Below are positions 38,271-46,486 of a DNA stretch of 64,000 nucleotides, piece after piece. Below the pieces are notes generated by a model, which worked only from the letters and a program-made list of their open reading frames with translations, was not told the DNA's origin and did no database searches. Origin of the DNA: CAYULW01 sp964445815 (GTDB lineage: Bacteria > Bacteroidota > Bacteroidia > Flavobacteriales_E > Vicingaceae). Positions within the stretch are counted from its first letter, which is position 1. Each line of letters starts with the position of its first letter. The stretch spans positions 1 to 64,000 of the forward strand of contig CAYULW010000003.1 of the NCBI GenBank assembly GCA_964445815.1. Reading direction: 5' to 3'. The position numbers were made by a program, and so were the translations under genes.

Positions 38271-39278
38271 ATGAATAATTCAAATCGCGCTATTGTCATT
38301 TGGTTATTGACAGGTTGCGTTTTAATCTTTTTAATGGTTGCGATCGGTGGTTTAACCCGATTAACACATTCCGGTTTGTCAATGGTGGAATGGACATTGT
38401 TCGGGTCTACTCCACCTGGTACTGATGCTGATTGGCAAGTGTTGTTTGATAAATACAAACAGTTTCCTGAATATCAAAAAGTCAATTTTAATTTTTCACT
38501 TGAAGAGTTTAAATCCATATTTTATTGGGAGTATGCCCATCGCATGTTTGGACGCTTTATTGGTTTGGTATTTATCCTGCCATTTTTGTGGTTTTTGTTG
38601 CGTAGAAAAATCAATAAAACCTTATTGCCAAAACTATTGATCATTCTTTTTATGGGTGGCTTTCAGGGCTTACTTGGTTGGTATATGGTAAAGAGTGGTT
38701 TGATTAAAAATCCGGATGTGAGTCATTATCGACTGGCCATGCATTTGCTGACTGCATTTTTAACCTTTGCATATACTTTATGGGTAGCGCTTGATCTGGC
38801 ATTGCCACAATCTAAAATCAAAAATACCTTTATTAAAAGGGGATTAGTATTTGTGCTGCTTTTGGGTCTGATCCAGGTAGTTTGGGGTGCATTTGTAGCA
38901 GGTTTAAATGCAGGAATGGTATATAATACTTGGCCCAAAATGGGTAGTGCTTGGATTGCTGATTCGGTATTTGCTATGCAGCCTTGGTGGAAAAATCTTG
39001 TTGAAGGGATTGCCGGTGTCCAATTTGTCCATCGCTATTTAGCTTACTTCATTGTCGCCGGAATCTTGGTTGTGTTTTTTAAATCTAAAGCACTTGATTT
39101 AGAACCTTTACAAAGGAAAGCCTTGAATCTTCTGGTTTTAGCTGTAGCATGTCAGTTTGTGTTAGGCATTTTTACCATTATTACAGCAGTGCCCATTAGT
39201 TTAGGCTTATTTCATCAACTTGGAGCATACTTATTACTTGGAACTTGCATTTTTGCCTTAAACCGATTTTCTCATTAA
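38271..39278 (+). CDS. ctaA: Heme A synthase CtaA (COX15 family)
   Basis: A 335-residue membrane protein with eight helices. The heme-ligand motifs are present: AIGGLTRLTHSGLSMVEW, FYWEYAHRMFGRFIG, HYRLAMHLLTAFLTF, and the later VQFVHRYLAYFIV and GLFHQLGAYLLLG. It oxidises heme O to heme A for aa3-type cytochrome oxidase. It matches the longer alphaproteobacterial/mitochondrial type rather than the short Bacillus type by its insertions. It sits in an operon with the metal-binding lipoprotein. Confidence 0.95.
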   Translation: MNNSNRAIVIWLLTGCVLIFLMVAIGGLTRLTHSGLSMVEWTLFGSTPPGTDADWQVLFDKYKQFPEYQKVNFNFSLEEFKSIFYWEYAHRMFGRFIGLVFILPFLWFLLRRKINKTLLPKLLIILFMGGFQGLLGWYMVKSGLIKNPDVSHYRLAMHLLTAFLTFAYTLWVALDLALPQSKIKNTFIKRGLVFVLLLGLIQVVWGAFVAGLNAGMVYNTWPKMGSAWIADSVFAMQPWWKNLVEGIAGVQFVHRYLAYFIVAGILVVFFKSKALDLEPLQRKALNLLVLAVACQFVLGIFTIITAVPISLGLFHQLGAYLLLGTCIFALNRFSH

Positions 39279-39287
39279 GTTCGAAAC

Positions 39288-39959
39288 ATGAAAGTATTAA
39301 TTACAGGAGCTACCGGTATGGTGGGAAGAGCTGTACTTCTAGAGTGCCTTGATCATAAAGACGTTTCGGAAATTGTGTGCATCGGCAGAAACTCTATTGA
39401 TATGGAGCATTCTAAATTAAAGCAAATCATTCATAAAGATTTTTCAGATTTTGATTCAATAAAGCATGAGTTAAAAGATTTTGAGGCTTGTTTTGCCTGT
39501 ATGGGAGTGAGTGTCGCAGGATTGAAGGAGGAGGAATATTTTCGTTTAACATATACATATACGATGGCTTTGGCATTGCCTTTTTATCAGCTTAATCCGG
39601 AAGCGACTTTTATTTACGTTTCTGGAGAAGGAACAGATTCTTCAGAAAAGGGGAGAAGCATGTGGGCCAGAGTAAAAGGAAAGACAGAAAATGCTATTCT
39701 GGCTCTTGGCTTTAAACAGGTATTCATGTTCAGGCCCGGAGCAATAATACCACTTAAAGGTATTAAATCAAGAACAAGGCTGTATCAGTTTTTCTATGAT
39801 TATTTCATGTGGTTGTTGAAGTTTATTAAGTGGTTGGCACCATCTCAGGTGGTGAACACCAGCCAAATCGGATTGGCGATGATAAATGCGGTTAAAAAAG
39901 GTTATGGAAATTCAATAATAAGGCCAAAGGACATTATTTGTTTGGCAACTGGAGAGTGA
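39288..39959 (+). CDS. NAD(P)-binding atypical SDR protein
   Basis: The 223-residue protein has the MKVLITGATGMVGRAVLLEC dinucleotide-binding start, the ACFACMGVSVAG segment and a YVSGEGTDSSEKG active-site-like region. It lacks the standard YxxxK arrangement; a lysine-rich GRSMWARVKGKTENA follows instead. It resembles HTATIP2-like/YbjT-type atypical SDRs. The substrate is unknown. It is 9 bases after ctaA in the same operon, and only 7 bases separate its stop from the convergent gldD gene. Confidence 0.82.
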   Translation: MKVLITGATGMVGRAVLLECLDHKDVSEIVCIGRNSIDMEHSKLKQIIHKDFSDFDSIKHELKDFEACFACMGVSVAGLKEEEYFRLTYTYTMALALPFYQLNPEATFIYVSGEGTDSSEKGRSMWARVKGKTENAILALGFKQVFMFRPGAIIPLKGIKSRTRLYQFFYDYFMWLLKFIKWLAPSQVVNTSQIGLAMINAVKKGYGNSIIRPKDIICLATGE

Positions 39960-39966
39960 TCCTTAA

Positions 39967-40548
39967 TTAATTCATTTTTTTCCAGCGAAAGCTTTCTAAT
40001 AATCTTTCCAGATCCTGATCAATGAATTGTTGAACCGGTGCTATGGAGTCAAAATTAGGTTCAGCATTGAAGTAAAGAGCACCTCTTACAAAATGAGAGC
40101 TACTATCCGTGATAAAGAATTGTGAACCGGAGGCAGCATTACCGGCTATTTCATAATAAGTGCCAAAAACTTTTTCCCGTTCATTGATAACGAGGTTTTC
40201 TCTAATATCCTGTGCTTTGCTAACATGCTTGTAGACCAGTGTTCTCGCATCCTCTAACAGTTGAGGTAAATTGTCTTTTACAGGAATATAGCTTAAATGT
40301 AATCTGGCATCAAAGCGAGTGAAGTCAATGTTAAAAAAATTGCTGTCTTTTTCTGTTCTTGAAAGGTTAGAGAAAGCGTATTGAGGTAAATCAAATGCAA
40401 ATGGGAACGGCAGTGTATCGACAGGTGAGTATTTTTTTTCTGGAAGGTCAATTCTGAAATAGCCCGTAGGTTTTGGAATTGGAGTCTCATTACACGACCA
40501 AATCAATAAAAAGCATAGGATAATATAGATCAGCTTAAGCTTCTTCAT
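39967..40548 (-). CDS. gldD: Gliding motility lipoprotein GldD
   Basis: The 193-residue protein has a lipobox (FLLIWSC) and the GldD start PIPKPTGYFRIDLPEKKY. The body has FFNIDFTRFDARLHLSYIPV and GTYYEIAGNAASGSQFFITD. GldD is a lipoprotein essential for gliding in Flavobacterium, and it associates with type IX secretion. It overlaps gldE by 14 bases, the standard order. Confidence 0.93.
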   Translation of the reverse strand: MKKLKLIYIILCFLLIWSCNETPIPKPTGYFRIDLPEKKYSPVDTLPFPFAFDLPQYAFSNLSRTEKDSNFFNIDFTRFDARLHLSYIPVKDNLPQLLEDARTLVYKHVSKAQDIRENLVINEREKVFGTYYEIAGNAASGSQFFITDSSSHFVRGALYFNAEPNFDSIAPVQQFIDQDLERLLESFRWKKMN

Positions 40549-41881
40549 CTCCTTCTTCTTTTGGGAGAGTAAGCTTAATTCTTTTCACTCTTCTCTTGTC
40601 CGCAGCTTCAACAACCATCTGATAGTCATTAAGCTTTATCTTTTCATTCTTTTTTGGAATTTTTCCAAACAATTCTAAAACCAGCCCGGCTAAAGTATCT
40701 GCTTCTCCTTTTGCCTCTTCAAATTCTTCACCTTCTATATCTAAGACCCTATACATGTCTTTTAGGGCGATTTTTCCCTCAAAAATATAATTAAGATGAT
40801 CTAGTTTAGAGTAAACTAGATCATCATCATCAAACTCATCACTTATTTCGCCAACAATCTCTTCAAGTATATCTTCCAAGGTAATGATGCCTGAACTTCC
40901 ACCATATTCATCAACAACAATAGCCAGATGAATCTTCTTTGTTTGAAACTCACGTAGTAAATCATCAATTTTCTTATTTTCAGGGACAAAGAATGGTCGT
41001 CTGATTACTTTTTTCCAATCGAACGTTTCTTTTTTAAGATGAGGAAGAATGTCTTTTATATACAGAACTCCTTTAATGTTATCAAATGACTCTTCAAAGA
41101 CAGGAATTCTGGAGTAGCCGGCTTCTAAGATAATTTCAATGACATCGTTGTACGATTTGTTAAACTCAATAGCAACTGTATCTACACGAGAGGTCATAAT
41201 TTGTTTAACATCAGTATTTCCGAACTTTACTATTCCTTCCAGTATTTTCTGATCATCTTCATTTGATTTTTCATCAGAGGTCAACTCTAGAGCATGAGAC
41301 AATTCATCCACAGAAATGTTATGACCTTTTCTTTTAATCCGTTTGTCAATGAAGTTGGTAGACCCGACTAGAAGTTCACTAAAAGGTTTTAGCAAGAGGC
41401 GTAAATAGAAAGTTGGAGTCGCCATGAAACTGGCAAGTTGCAGAGGCTTACTATTGGCATATACTTTAGGAATGACTTCTCCCAATAATAACAACAGGAA
41501 TGTAACAACTCCAACCTGAATAATCAGCTGCATGCTAAGGCTAAAACTGCTTGGCATGAGATTGTCGGCAATAAATGTTGATAGGATAACAATGCCAATA
41601 TTAACGAAGTTGTTGGCAATCAATATGGTGGCGAGAAGTCGTTTTGGTTTGTCCAATAATGAGCTTAGAACATTGGCTGATTTTACTTTATTATTGGAAA
41701 TCTCGTCTTTGTCGCTTGGACTTAATGAGAAAAAGGCAACTTCAGAACCTGAGATTAAGGCAGAACACAAGAGAAGAAGAAACATTGCAATGATGGATAC
41801 AACAATCTCTATTGAATTCATTCCTGCACCAGTTGAGCTAGAAAGCAATAAGCCTAAACTCCGTTCAAAGGGATCTTCCAA
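40535..41881 (-). CDS. gldE: Gliding motility-associated protein GldE, TTG start
   Basis: The 448-residue protein has an N-terminal DUF21/CNNM membrane domain (ALISGSEVAFFSLSPSDK), a CBS pair (VKQIMTSRVDTVAI, HLAIVVDEYGGSSGIITLED) and a CorC_HlyC domain at the C-terminus. It is a homologue of hemolysin C/CorC-like proteins used with GldD. The frame begins with TTG 41881 only two codons after an in-frame TAA; the first internal ATG (41821) would cut a typical N-terminal stretch (EDPFERSLGLLL). Confidence 0.92.
   Translation of the reverse strand: MEDPFERSLGLLLSSSTGAGMNSIEIVVSIIAMFLLLLCSALISGSEVAFFSLSPSDKDEISNNKVKSANVLSSLLDKPKRLLATILIANNFVNIGIVILSTFIADNLMPSSFSLSMQLIIQVGVVTFLLLLLGEVIPKVYANSKPLQLASFMATPTFYLRLLLKPFSELLVGSTNFIDKRIKRKGHNISVDELSHALELTSDEKSNEDDQKILEGIVKFGNTDVKQIMTSRVDTVAIEFNKSYNDVIEIILEAGYSRIPVFEESFDNIKGVLYIKDILPHLKKETFDWKKVIRRPFFVPENKKIDDLLREFQTKKIHLAIVVDEYGGSSGIITLEDILEEIVGEISDEFDDDDLVYSKLDHLNYIFEGKIALKDMYRVLDIEGEEFEEAKGEADTLAGLVLELFGKIPKKNEKIKLNDYQMVVEAADKRRVKRIKLTLPKEEGDEEA
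40795..40825. repeat. Perfect 14-bp inverted repeat inside gldE
   Basis: GATGATCTAGTTTA (40795-40808) and TAAACTAGATCATC (40812-40825) are exact complements with a 3-base loop. The site codes for the D-D-L-V-Y-S-K-L-D-H stretch between the CBS and CorC_HlyC domains of GldE. Confidence 0.85.
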
Positions 41882-41923
41882 TAACTCTTAATTTAACTCG
41901 AAGATAAGAGGAAATATTTAAAA

Positions 41924-42340
41924 TTAAAATGGCAAATCATCAGATTCATCCTCTTCAGGTAAATCAGGTTCATTGTTCTGTGGTGTTGGTGCATTTTGAC
42001 CTTCTGATGCTCTGCCTCCCAACATCGTCATATTATCTCCTACCACTTCAGTGATGTATCGGGTATTTCCTTCCTTATCTTCCCAAGACCGGCTTCTCAA
42101 TTTGCCTTCAATGTATACCTGATTGCCTTTTCTTAAATATTTTTCAGCAATTTCAGCAAGACCTCTCCATAAAACAATATTGTGCCACTCTGTTTGATCT
42201 TGACGGTTACCATTCCTGTCTTTGTATGATTCTGTAGTGGCGATTGGGAAATTGGCCACTGCCGCACCATTTTCAAGATGTCTTACCTCAGGATCTTTTC
42301 CTAGATTTCCAATTAAGATAACTTTATTTACTCCTGCCAT
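41924..42340 (-). CDS. ssb: Single-stranded DNA-binding protein
   Basis: A 138-residue SSB: MAGVNKVILIGNLGKDPEVR opens the OB fold, and YLRKGNQVYIEGKLRSRSWE follows. The disordered tail ends in the acidic tip ESDDLPF, the protein-recruiting C-terminus. ATG 42340 was chosen over an upstream frame extension because the fold begins there. It lies 13 bases after mutY. Confidence 0.96.
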   Translation of the reverse strand: MAGVNKVILIGNLGKDPEVRHLENGAAVANFPIATTESYKDRNGNRQDQTEWHNIVLWRGLAEIAEKYLRKGNQVYIEGKLRSRSWEDKEGNTRYITEVVGDNMTMLGGRASEGQNAPTPQNNEPDLPEEDESDDLPF

Positions 42341-42353
42341 TTGATTTGCTGAT

Positions 42354-43448
42354 TTAAGTGTCCAAAGATAGTAAATTGGTCTCTTCTTTAAGGTAATTCT
42401 CAATTAATTTAGGAACAGCATATTCCCTTAAGTCAGCTTTTTCGATCCAATAATAAGGTGTTTTGATGGAAAGTTTTGTAGCAAGACTAAGATGTATAAA
42501 AACCGCATGGATAATTTGATGACTAAGTAGGTGTCTATATTCCTTGGAGATGCTACTAATTTCATATGTTCCAATTTCATTATTGCCGAGATTGTTTTTA
42601 ATAAATGAAGCGATGCTTTTCTCTTTCTTTTTACTTTCGATGAGCTTAAAGTCAAACAGGTTTTGCCAGATATCTTTCTTTTCTCTTTTGCGAATCAGAA
42701 TTTGATCGTGATATTCAATAATCAGATAATAGAAAAACCGATCTCTTTGTTTCACCCTTTTAGATTTAACAGGTAGATTATTGATGCTTTTGGTATTGAA
42801 TGCTATACATTTAACCTGAAATGGACAAGCATCGCAGTTTGGGCCTTTAGGTCTGCATTGAAGAGCTCCAAACTCCATTATGGCCTGATTATATGTGCCC
42901 GGATTATCCTTGTCAAGTAAAGTTTCAGCAAGAGTGGCGAATGTCTTTTTTCCTGTGGTAGTGTCAATGGGAGTTTCTACTCCAAATAGACGACTTAAGA
43001 ATCTAAATACATTGCCATCAACAACAGGTTTTGCCTGGTTGAATGCGAACGAGGCAATTGCTGCTGCTGTGTAATCTCCAACACCTTTCAGGGATTTGAT
43101 ACCTTCATAATTTGAAGGGAAGATTCCATCATAATCATCCACAATCTGCCTGCAAGCAAAATGCATGTTTCTGGCTCTTGAATAATAACCGAGACCTTGC
43201 CAGTCTTTCAAGATTGTTTCTTCACTACTGTTGGCTAAATCTTCAACTTTAGGGTAATTTTTGACAAACTTATTATAGTATGAAAGACCTTGACTGACCT
43301 GCGTTTGCTGCAGTATGATTTCTGACAGGTAGATGTAATAAGGATTCTTGGTTTTTCTCCAAGGGAGCGTTCGATGATGCTGTTCAAACCAAGTGATTAA
43401 TTTCGATGTAAAGGTCTTGGGAAGTATGTGTATTTGAGTAGGCTTCAA
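42354..43448 (-). CDS. mutY: A/G-specific adenine glycosylase MutY, TTG start
   Basis: The 364-residue enzyme removes adenine opposite 8-oxoguanine. LPWRKTKNPYYIYLSEIILQ, WQGLGYYSRARN and LKGVGDYTAAAIASFAFNQA are the helix-hairpin-helix core, and the catalytic Asp lies in PVVDGNVFRFLSR. The [4Fe-4S] ligands C-x6-C-x2-C-x5-C are intact. A NUDIX-like C-terminal domain follows. The only possible start before the fold is TTG 43448; an in-frame TAA lies about eight codons upstream. Confidence 0.94.
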   Translation of the reverse strand: MKPTQIHILPKTFTSKLITWFEQHHRTLPWRKTKNPYYIYLSEIILQQTQVSQGLSYYNKFVKNYPKVEDLANSSEETILKDWQGLGYYSRARNMHFACRQIVDDYDGIFPSNYEGIKSLKGVGDYTAAAIASFAFNQAKPVVDGNVFRFLSRLFGVETPIDTTTGKKTFATLAETLLDKDNPGTYNQAIMEFGALQCRPKGPNCDACPFQVKCIAFNTKSINNLPVKSKRVKQRDRFFYYLIIEYHDQILIRKREKKDIWQNLFDFKLIESKKKEKSIASFIKNNLGNNEIGTYEISSISKEYRHLLSHQIIHAVFIHLSLATKLSIKTPYYWIEKADLREYAVPKLIENYLKEETNLLSLDT

Positions 43449-43497
43449 AGCTGAATAACTGTGTGATAATTAGAGTAATCAATTAATAATTTTATGT

Positions 43498-43505
43498 TAT
43501 ATTTG
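43498..43505 (+). promoter_or_regulatory. Candidate -7 promoter element of the HU gene
   Basis: TATATTTG fits TAnnTTTG, 61 bases upstream of the HU start. No TTG lies at the usual -33 distance. Confidence 0.4.
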
Positions 43506-43511
43506 CGGGCT

Positions 43512-43528
43512 GAAACTGAAAAAGTTTC
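43512..43528 (+). promoter_or_regulatory. Small hairpin in the HU leader
   Basis: GAAACT (43512-43517) pairs with AGTTTC (43523-43528) around a 5-base loop. It would lie at the very 5' end of a transcript from the -7 box at 43498-43505 and might protect the message end. The stem is weak. Confidence 0.3.
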
Positions 43529-43565
43529 GTTAACCAATTAATTACATAACAAAATTAAATTAAAG

Positions 43566-43853
43566 ATGACGAAAGCGGATATCGTAAATCAAATTTCTGA
43601 AAAAACAGGGGTTGAAAAAGTAGCTGTTCAAGCAACAGTTGAAGAGTTCATGAGTGCAATAAGAGGCTCTCTTGAAAGCGGAGAGAATGTTTACCTAAGA
43701 GGGTTTGGAAGCTTTATTACAAAGAAAAGAGCAGAAAAAACCGGAAGAAATATCTCTAAAAATACCACCATCATTATTCCAGAGCATTTCATCCCTGCAT
43801 TTAAACCATCAAAAAGTTTCGTAGAAAAAGTTAAAGCTAACGTTAAGCCTTAA
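43566..43853 (+). CDS. hup: HU-family DNA-binding protein
   Basis: A 95-residue HU/IHF-type protein starting MTKADIVNQISEKTGVEKVA. GENVYLRGFGSFITKKRAEKT is the beta-arm base and TTIIIPEHFIPAFKPSKSF the C-terminal part. It binds and bends DNA in the nucleoid. It is the first gene of the plus-strand cluster with the TPR protein, the small basic protein and rng. Confidence 0.95.
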   Translation: MTKADIVNQISEKTGVEKVAVQATVEEFMSAIRGSLESGENVYLRGFGSFITKKRAEKTGRNISKNTTIIIPEHFIPAFKPSKSFVEKVKANVKP

Positions 43854-43864
43854 TTTCTTCTTGA

Positions 43865-44716
43865 ATGAAAAATACAACTAGGAAGCAGCTCCTACTAATA
43901 GCAGTAGGAGTGCTAGTTGGAGTTCTTATATTTCTTGCCCCTGATCGTTTATCAACAGATGTCGTTAAAGAGAATAGTAATGACACTGTAAATCACGACC
44001 ATGACACTGAATCAAGTTCAGATCACGAGTTAAGACTTGCCGTTGACTCTTTGCATCAAGTTTACATCGATGATCAATTGCATAACTTGTCTCAGTTCAA
44101 TGATACTGAAATGCAAGTTCAGACATACGATACCTTAATTGCATTTAGCATCAAGAATAACTATCCTCCCTTGGTTGCCAAGTTTTCAAAACAGAAAGCT
44201 GAGCTAATGCCAAGCGCAACAAGCTGGATGCTTGCAGGCGATAATTATTTCAAAGCTTTTAGGCTATCTAAAAACACAGATGGTGAGATGATAAGTCAAG
44301 CTATTGATGCTTATAAAAAAGTATTGAGTTTTGATCAGCAAAGTTTAGAAGCAAAGACAGCAATGGGTGTAGCTTATGTTGAGGGCGCTTCATTATTAGG
44401 AGAAATGCCTATGAAAGGAATAGGAATTCTTAAAGAAGTGCTTGATCGAGATCCAAACAATATCGATGCATTAACGAACTTAGGTTATTTCTCAATACAG
44501 TCGGGTCAATATGAAAAAGCAATTGAACGCTTTGAAAAAATACTGGAAATAGATTCGTTAAATGCGGAGGCTTATATCTATTTAACAGATATCTATTTAT
44601 CTCAAAACAATCAGGAAAAAGGAATACAGACATTAGAAAAATATAAATCATTGATTAATGATCCACAAGTGATTCAACAAGTGGATGACTATATCAACGA
44701 ATTAAAAAGTAAATAA
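43865..44716 (+). CDS. Membrane-anchored TPR protein
   Basis: The 283-residue protein has one N-terminal membrane helix (about residues 9-25), an acidic/His-rich linker (NDTVNHDHDTESSSDHE) and C-terminal TPRs (LTNLGYFSIQSGQYEKAIER; AYIYLTDIYLSQNNQEKGIQ). It is probably periplasmic-facing. It starts 11 bases after HU, and its position between HU and rng is typical of Bacteroidota genomes. The exact function is unknown. Confidence 0.85.
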   Translation: MKNTTRKQLLLIAVGVLVGVLIFLAPDRLSTDVVKENSNDTVNHDHDTESSSDHELRLAVDSLHQVYIDDQLHNLSQFNDTEMQVQTYDTLIAFSIKNNYPPLVAKFSKQKAELMPSATSWMLAGDNYFKAFRLSKNTDGEMISQAIDAYKKVLSFDQQSLEAKTAMGVAYVEGASLLGEMPMKGIGILKEVLDRDPNNIDALTNLGYFSIQSGQYEKAIERFEKILEIDSLNAEAYIYLTDIYLSQNNQEKGIQTLEKYKSLINDPQVIQQVDDYINELKSK

Positions 44717-44736
44717 GACATTAAAAATAGAAAGTT

Positions 44737-44829
44737 ATGCCTAGCGGAAAGAAAAGAAAAAGACATAAGATGGCAACCCATAAACGTAAAAAAAGATTAC
44801 GTAAGAATCGTCATAAAAAGAAGAAGTAA
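44737..44829 (+). CDS. Short basic protein, AURKAIP1/COX24-like
   Basis: This is a 30-residue frame (ATG 44737 to TAA 44829) starting MPSGKKRKRHKMATHKRKKR and ending in a Lys run. More than half of its residues are Lys, Arg or His. A closely similar protein is conserved in Bacteroidota and carries the COX24/mS38-like motif, so it may be a small ribosome-associated protein. This rests on motif memory, not a search. It sits 20 bases after the TPR gene and before rng. Confidence 0.75.
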   Translation: MPSGKKRKRHKMATHKRKKRLRKNRHKKKK

Positions 44830-44842
44830 TTGATCGCTCTTG

Positions 44843-44861
44843 AAGACCAACTCTTGGTCTT
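44843..44861 (+). terminator. Terminator-like hairpin after the small basic protein
   Basis: AAGACCAA (44843-44850) and TTGGTCTT (44854-44861) form a perfect 8-bp stem with a CTC loop. A short pyrimidine-rich stretch (TCTTC) follows. It may end or attenuate transcription before rng. Confidence 0.5.
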
Positions 44862-44886
44862 TCTTCATACTCAATTTCTATATGTT

Positions 44887-44909
44887 AGGAATCAATCAAA
44901 TTGATTCCT
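44887..44909 (+). promoter_or_regulatory. Hairpin in the rng leader
   Basis: AGGAATCAAT (44887-44896) and ATTGATTCCT (44900-44909) are perfect complements with a CAA loop, 27 bases upstream of the rng ATG. RNase E is known to control its own leader in E. coli. A similar role here is possible but not shown. Confidence 0.45.
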
Positions 44910-44935
44910 CTATTATAGTATAATCATCTTTTGTG

Positions 44936-46486
44936 ATGAGTGTAGATTTAATCATAAATTCTAAACCATCGGAAGATGTTATTGCTCTATTAGAAGATAG
45001 TCAACTCGTTGAGTTGCATAAGGAAAAAAGCAATAACAATTTTTCGGTAGGTGATATCTATCTGGGAAGAATTAAGAAAGTGATGCCCGGCTTAAATGCT
45101 GCATTTGTAAATGTAGGATATAGCAAGGATGCATTTTTGCATTACTTGGATTTAGGGCCAAATTTTGCTTCTCTTAATAAGTATGTTCAGGGCGTGATCA
45201 AGAAGAAGATAAAAACTTCTGATTTAAAGCGTTTTGAATTTTTGCCGGAGATAAATAAAGAAGGAAAGGTTTCAGAGCAATTGGAATCCAATCAATATGT
45301 ATTGGTTCAGATTGCTAAAGAACCAATTAGCACTAAAGGGCCTAGACTAAGTAGTGAGATTTCGCTTGCAGGGAGGTATATGGTGCTTGTTCCTTTTTCT
45401 GACAGGATCTCAATTTCTCAAAAGATCAGAAATCATGATGAGAAAGATAGACTGCGTCGATTAATAAAATCAATTAAACCTGAAGGCTTTGGTTTGATTG
45501 TGCGGACAGTTGCGGAAAATAAGAAAGTTGCGGATTTACATTCTGATCTTAGCGAATTGCTCAAGAAATGGGATCAGTGTTTTAAACAACTTCAGAAAGC
45601 AAATCCTCCTCAAAAGGTACTTGGTGAGATCAGTCGTAGTTCTGCAATGTTGCGCGATCTCCTAAATAAGGACTTTAACTCCATAACGGTTGATGATACG
45701 GAAACCAAGAAAGAATTGGTTGATTATATTGCCTCCATTGCACCGGGTAAGGAAAAGATCGTTAAAGGCTATCGACGTAAAGTCCCGATTCTTGAACACT
45801 TTGGTGTAGAGAAACAGATCAAATCCCTTTTCGGAAAAAATGTCACAATGAAGTCGGGAGCTTATCTGGTTATTGAACATACTGAAGCCCTTCACGTCAT
45901 TGATGTAAATAGTGGACAAAGAAGCAGGTCAAAGGATGACCAAGAGAAAAATGCCATAGATGTAAATATAGAATCGGCTAAGGAAGTTGCCCGTCAACTC
46001 AGATTAAGAGACATGGGGGGAATTATTGTTGTTGATTTCATTGACATGAAGGAAGCAGCTAATCGGGAGATGCTCTACGAAAAAATGAAAGAGTTCATGC
46101 GAACTGATAGAGCACGTCATACCATTCTCCCTCCGACTAAATTCGGGCTGGTTCAAATTACTCGACAAAGAGTTCGTCCCGAGATGGAAATTAAAACAGC
46201 AGAGAAATGTCCTTGCTGTAATGGAACGGGAGAAACTCAGGCCACTGTATTACTTACGGAACAGATTGAAAATAATATGCGCTACATCTTAACTCAGCTT
46301 AATCAGCGCAAAGTGACTTTAGTTGCACATCCATTCGTAGAAGCTTATCTTACTAAAGGGTTTTTCTCTATCCAGCGCAAATGGTATATGAAGTACAAAA
46401 AATGGACGACTATTCGTCCTGCAGATGCGTATCAGTTTTTGGAGTACCGCTTCTTCGATGCAAACAATGAGGAAATTGTTCTATAA
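44936..46486 (+). CDS. rng: Ribonuclease E/G family protein
   Basis: The 516-residue protein has an S1 domain (about residues 35-130: GDIYLGRIKKVMPGLNAAFV) and the RNase E/G catalytic region (GAYLVIEHTEALHVIDVNSG with metal-binding Asp; GGIIVVDFIDM). A CPCCNGTG zinc-link motif follows near residue 422. It lacks the long RNase E scaffold tail, so it is RNase G-like in size. I chose ATG 44936 over GTG 44933. Its 3' end overlaps the convergent MFS gene by 6 bases. Confidence 0.93.
   Translation: MSVDLIINSKPSEDVIALLEDSQLVELHKEKSNNNFSVGDIYLGRIKKVMPGLNAAFVNVGYSKDAFLHYLDLGPNFASLNKYVQGVIKKKIKTSDLKRFEFLPEINKEGKVSEQLESNQYVLVQIAKEPISTKGPRLSSEISLAGRYMVLVPFSDRISISQKIRNHDEKDRLRRLIKSIKPEGFGLIVRTVAENKKVADLHSDLSELLKKWDQCFKQLQKANPPQKVLGEISRSSAMLRDLLNKDFNSITVDDTETKKELVDYIASIAPGKEKIVKGYRRKVPILEHFGVEKQIKSLFGKNVTMKSGAYLVIEHTEALHVIDVNSGQRSRSKDDQEKNAIDVNIESAKEVARQLRLRDMGGIIVVDFIDMKEAANREMLYEKMKEFMRTDRARHTILPPTKFGLVQITRQRVRPEMEIKTAEKCPCCNGTGETQATVLLTEQIENNMRYILTQLNQRKVTLVAHPFVEAYLTKGFFSIQRKWYMKYKKWTTIRPADAYQFLEYRFFDANNEEIVL

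Noticed and set aside
43449..43565. tRNA or riboswitch in the HU-mutY gap
   Set aside because: Only a weak 6-bp hairpin and a -7 box are visible.
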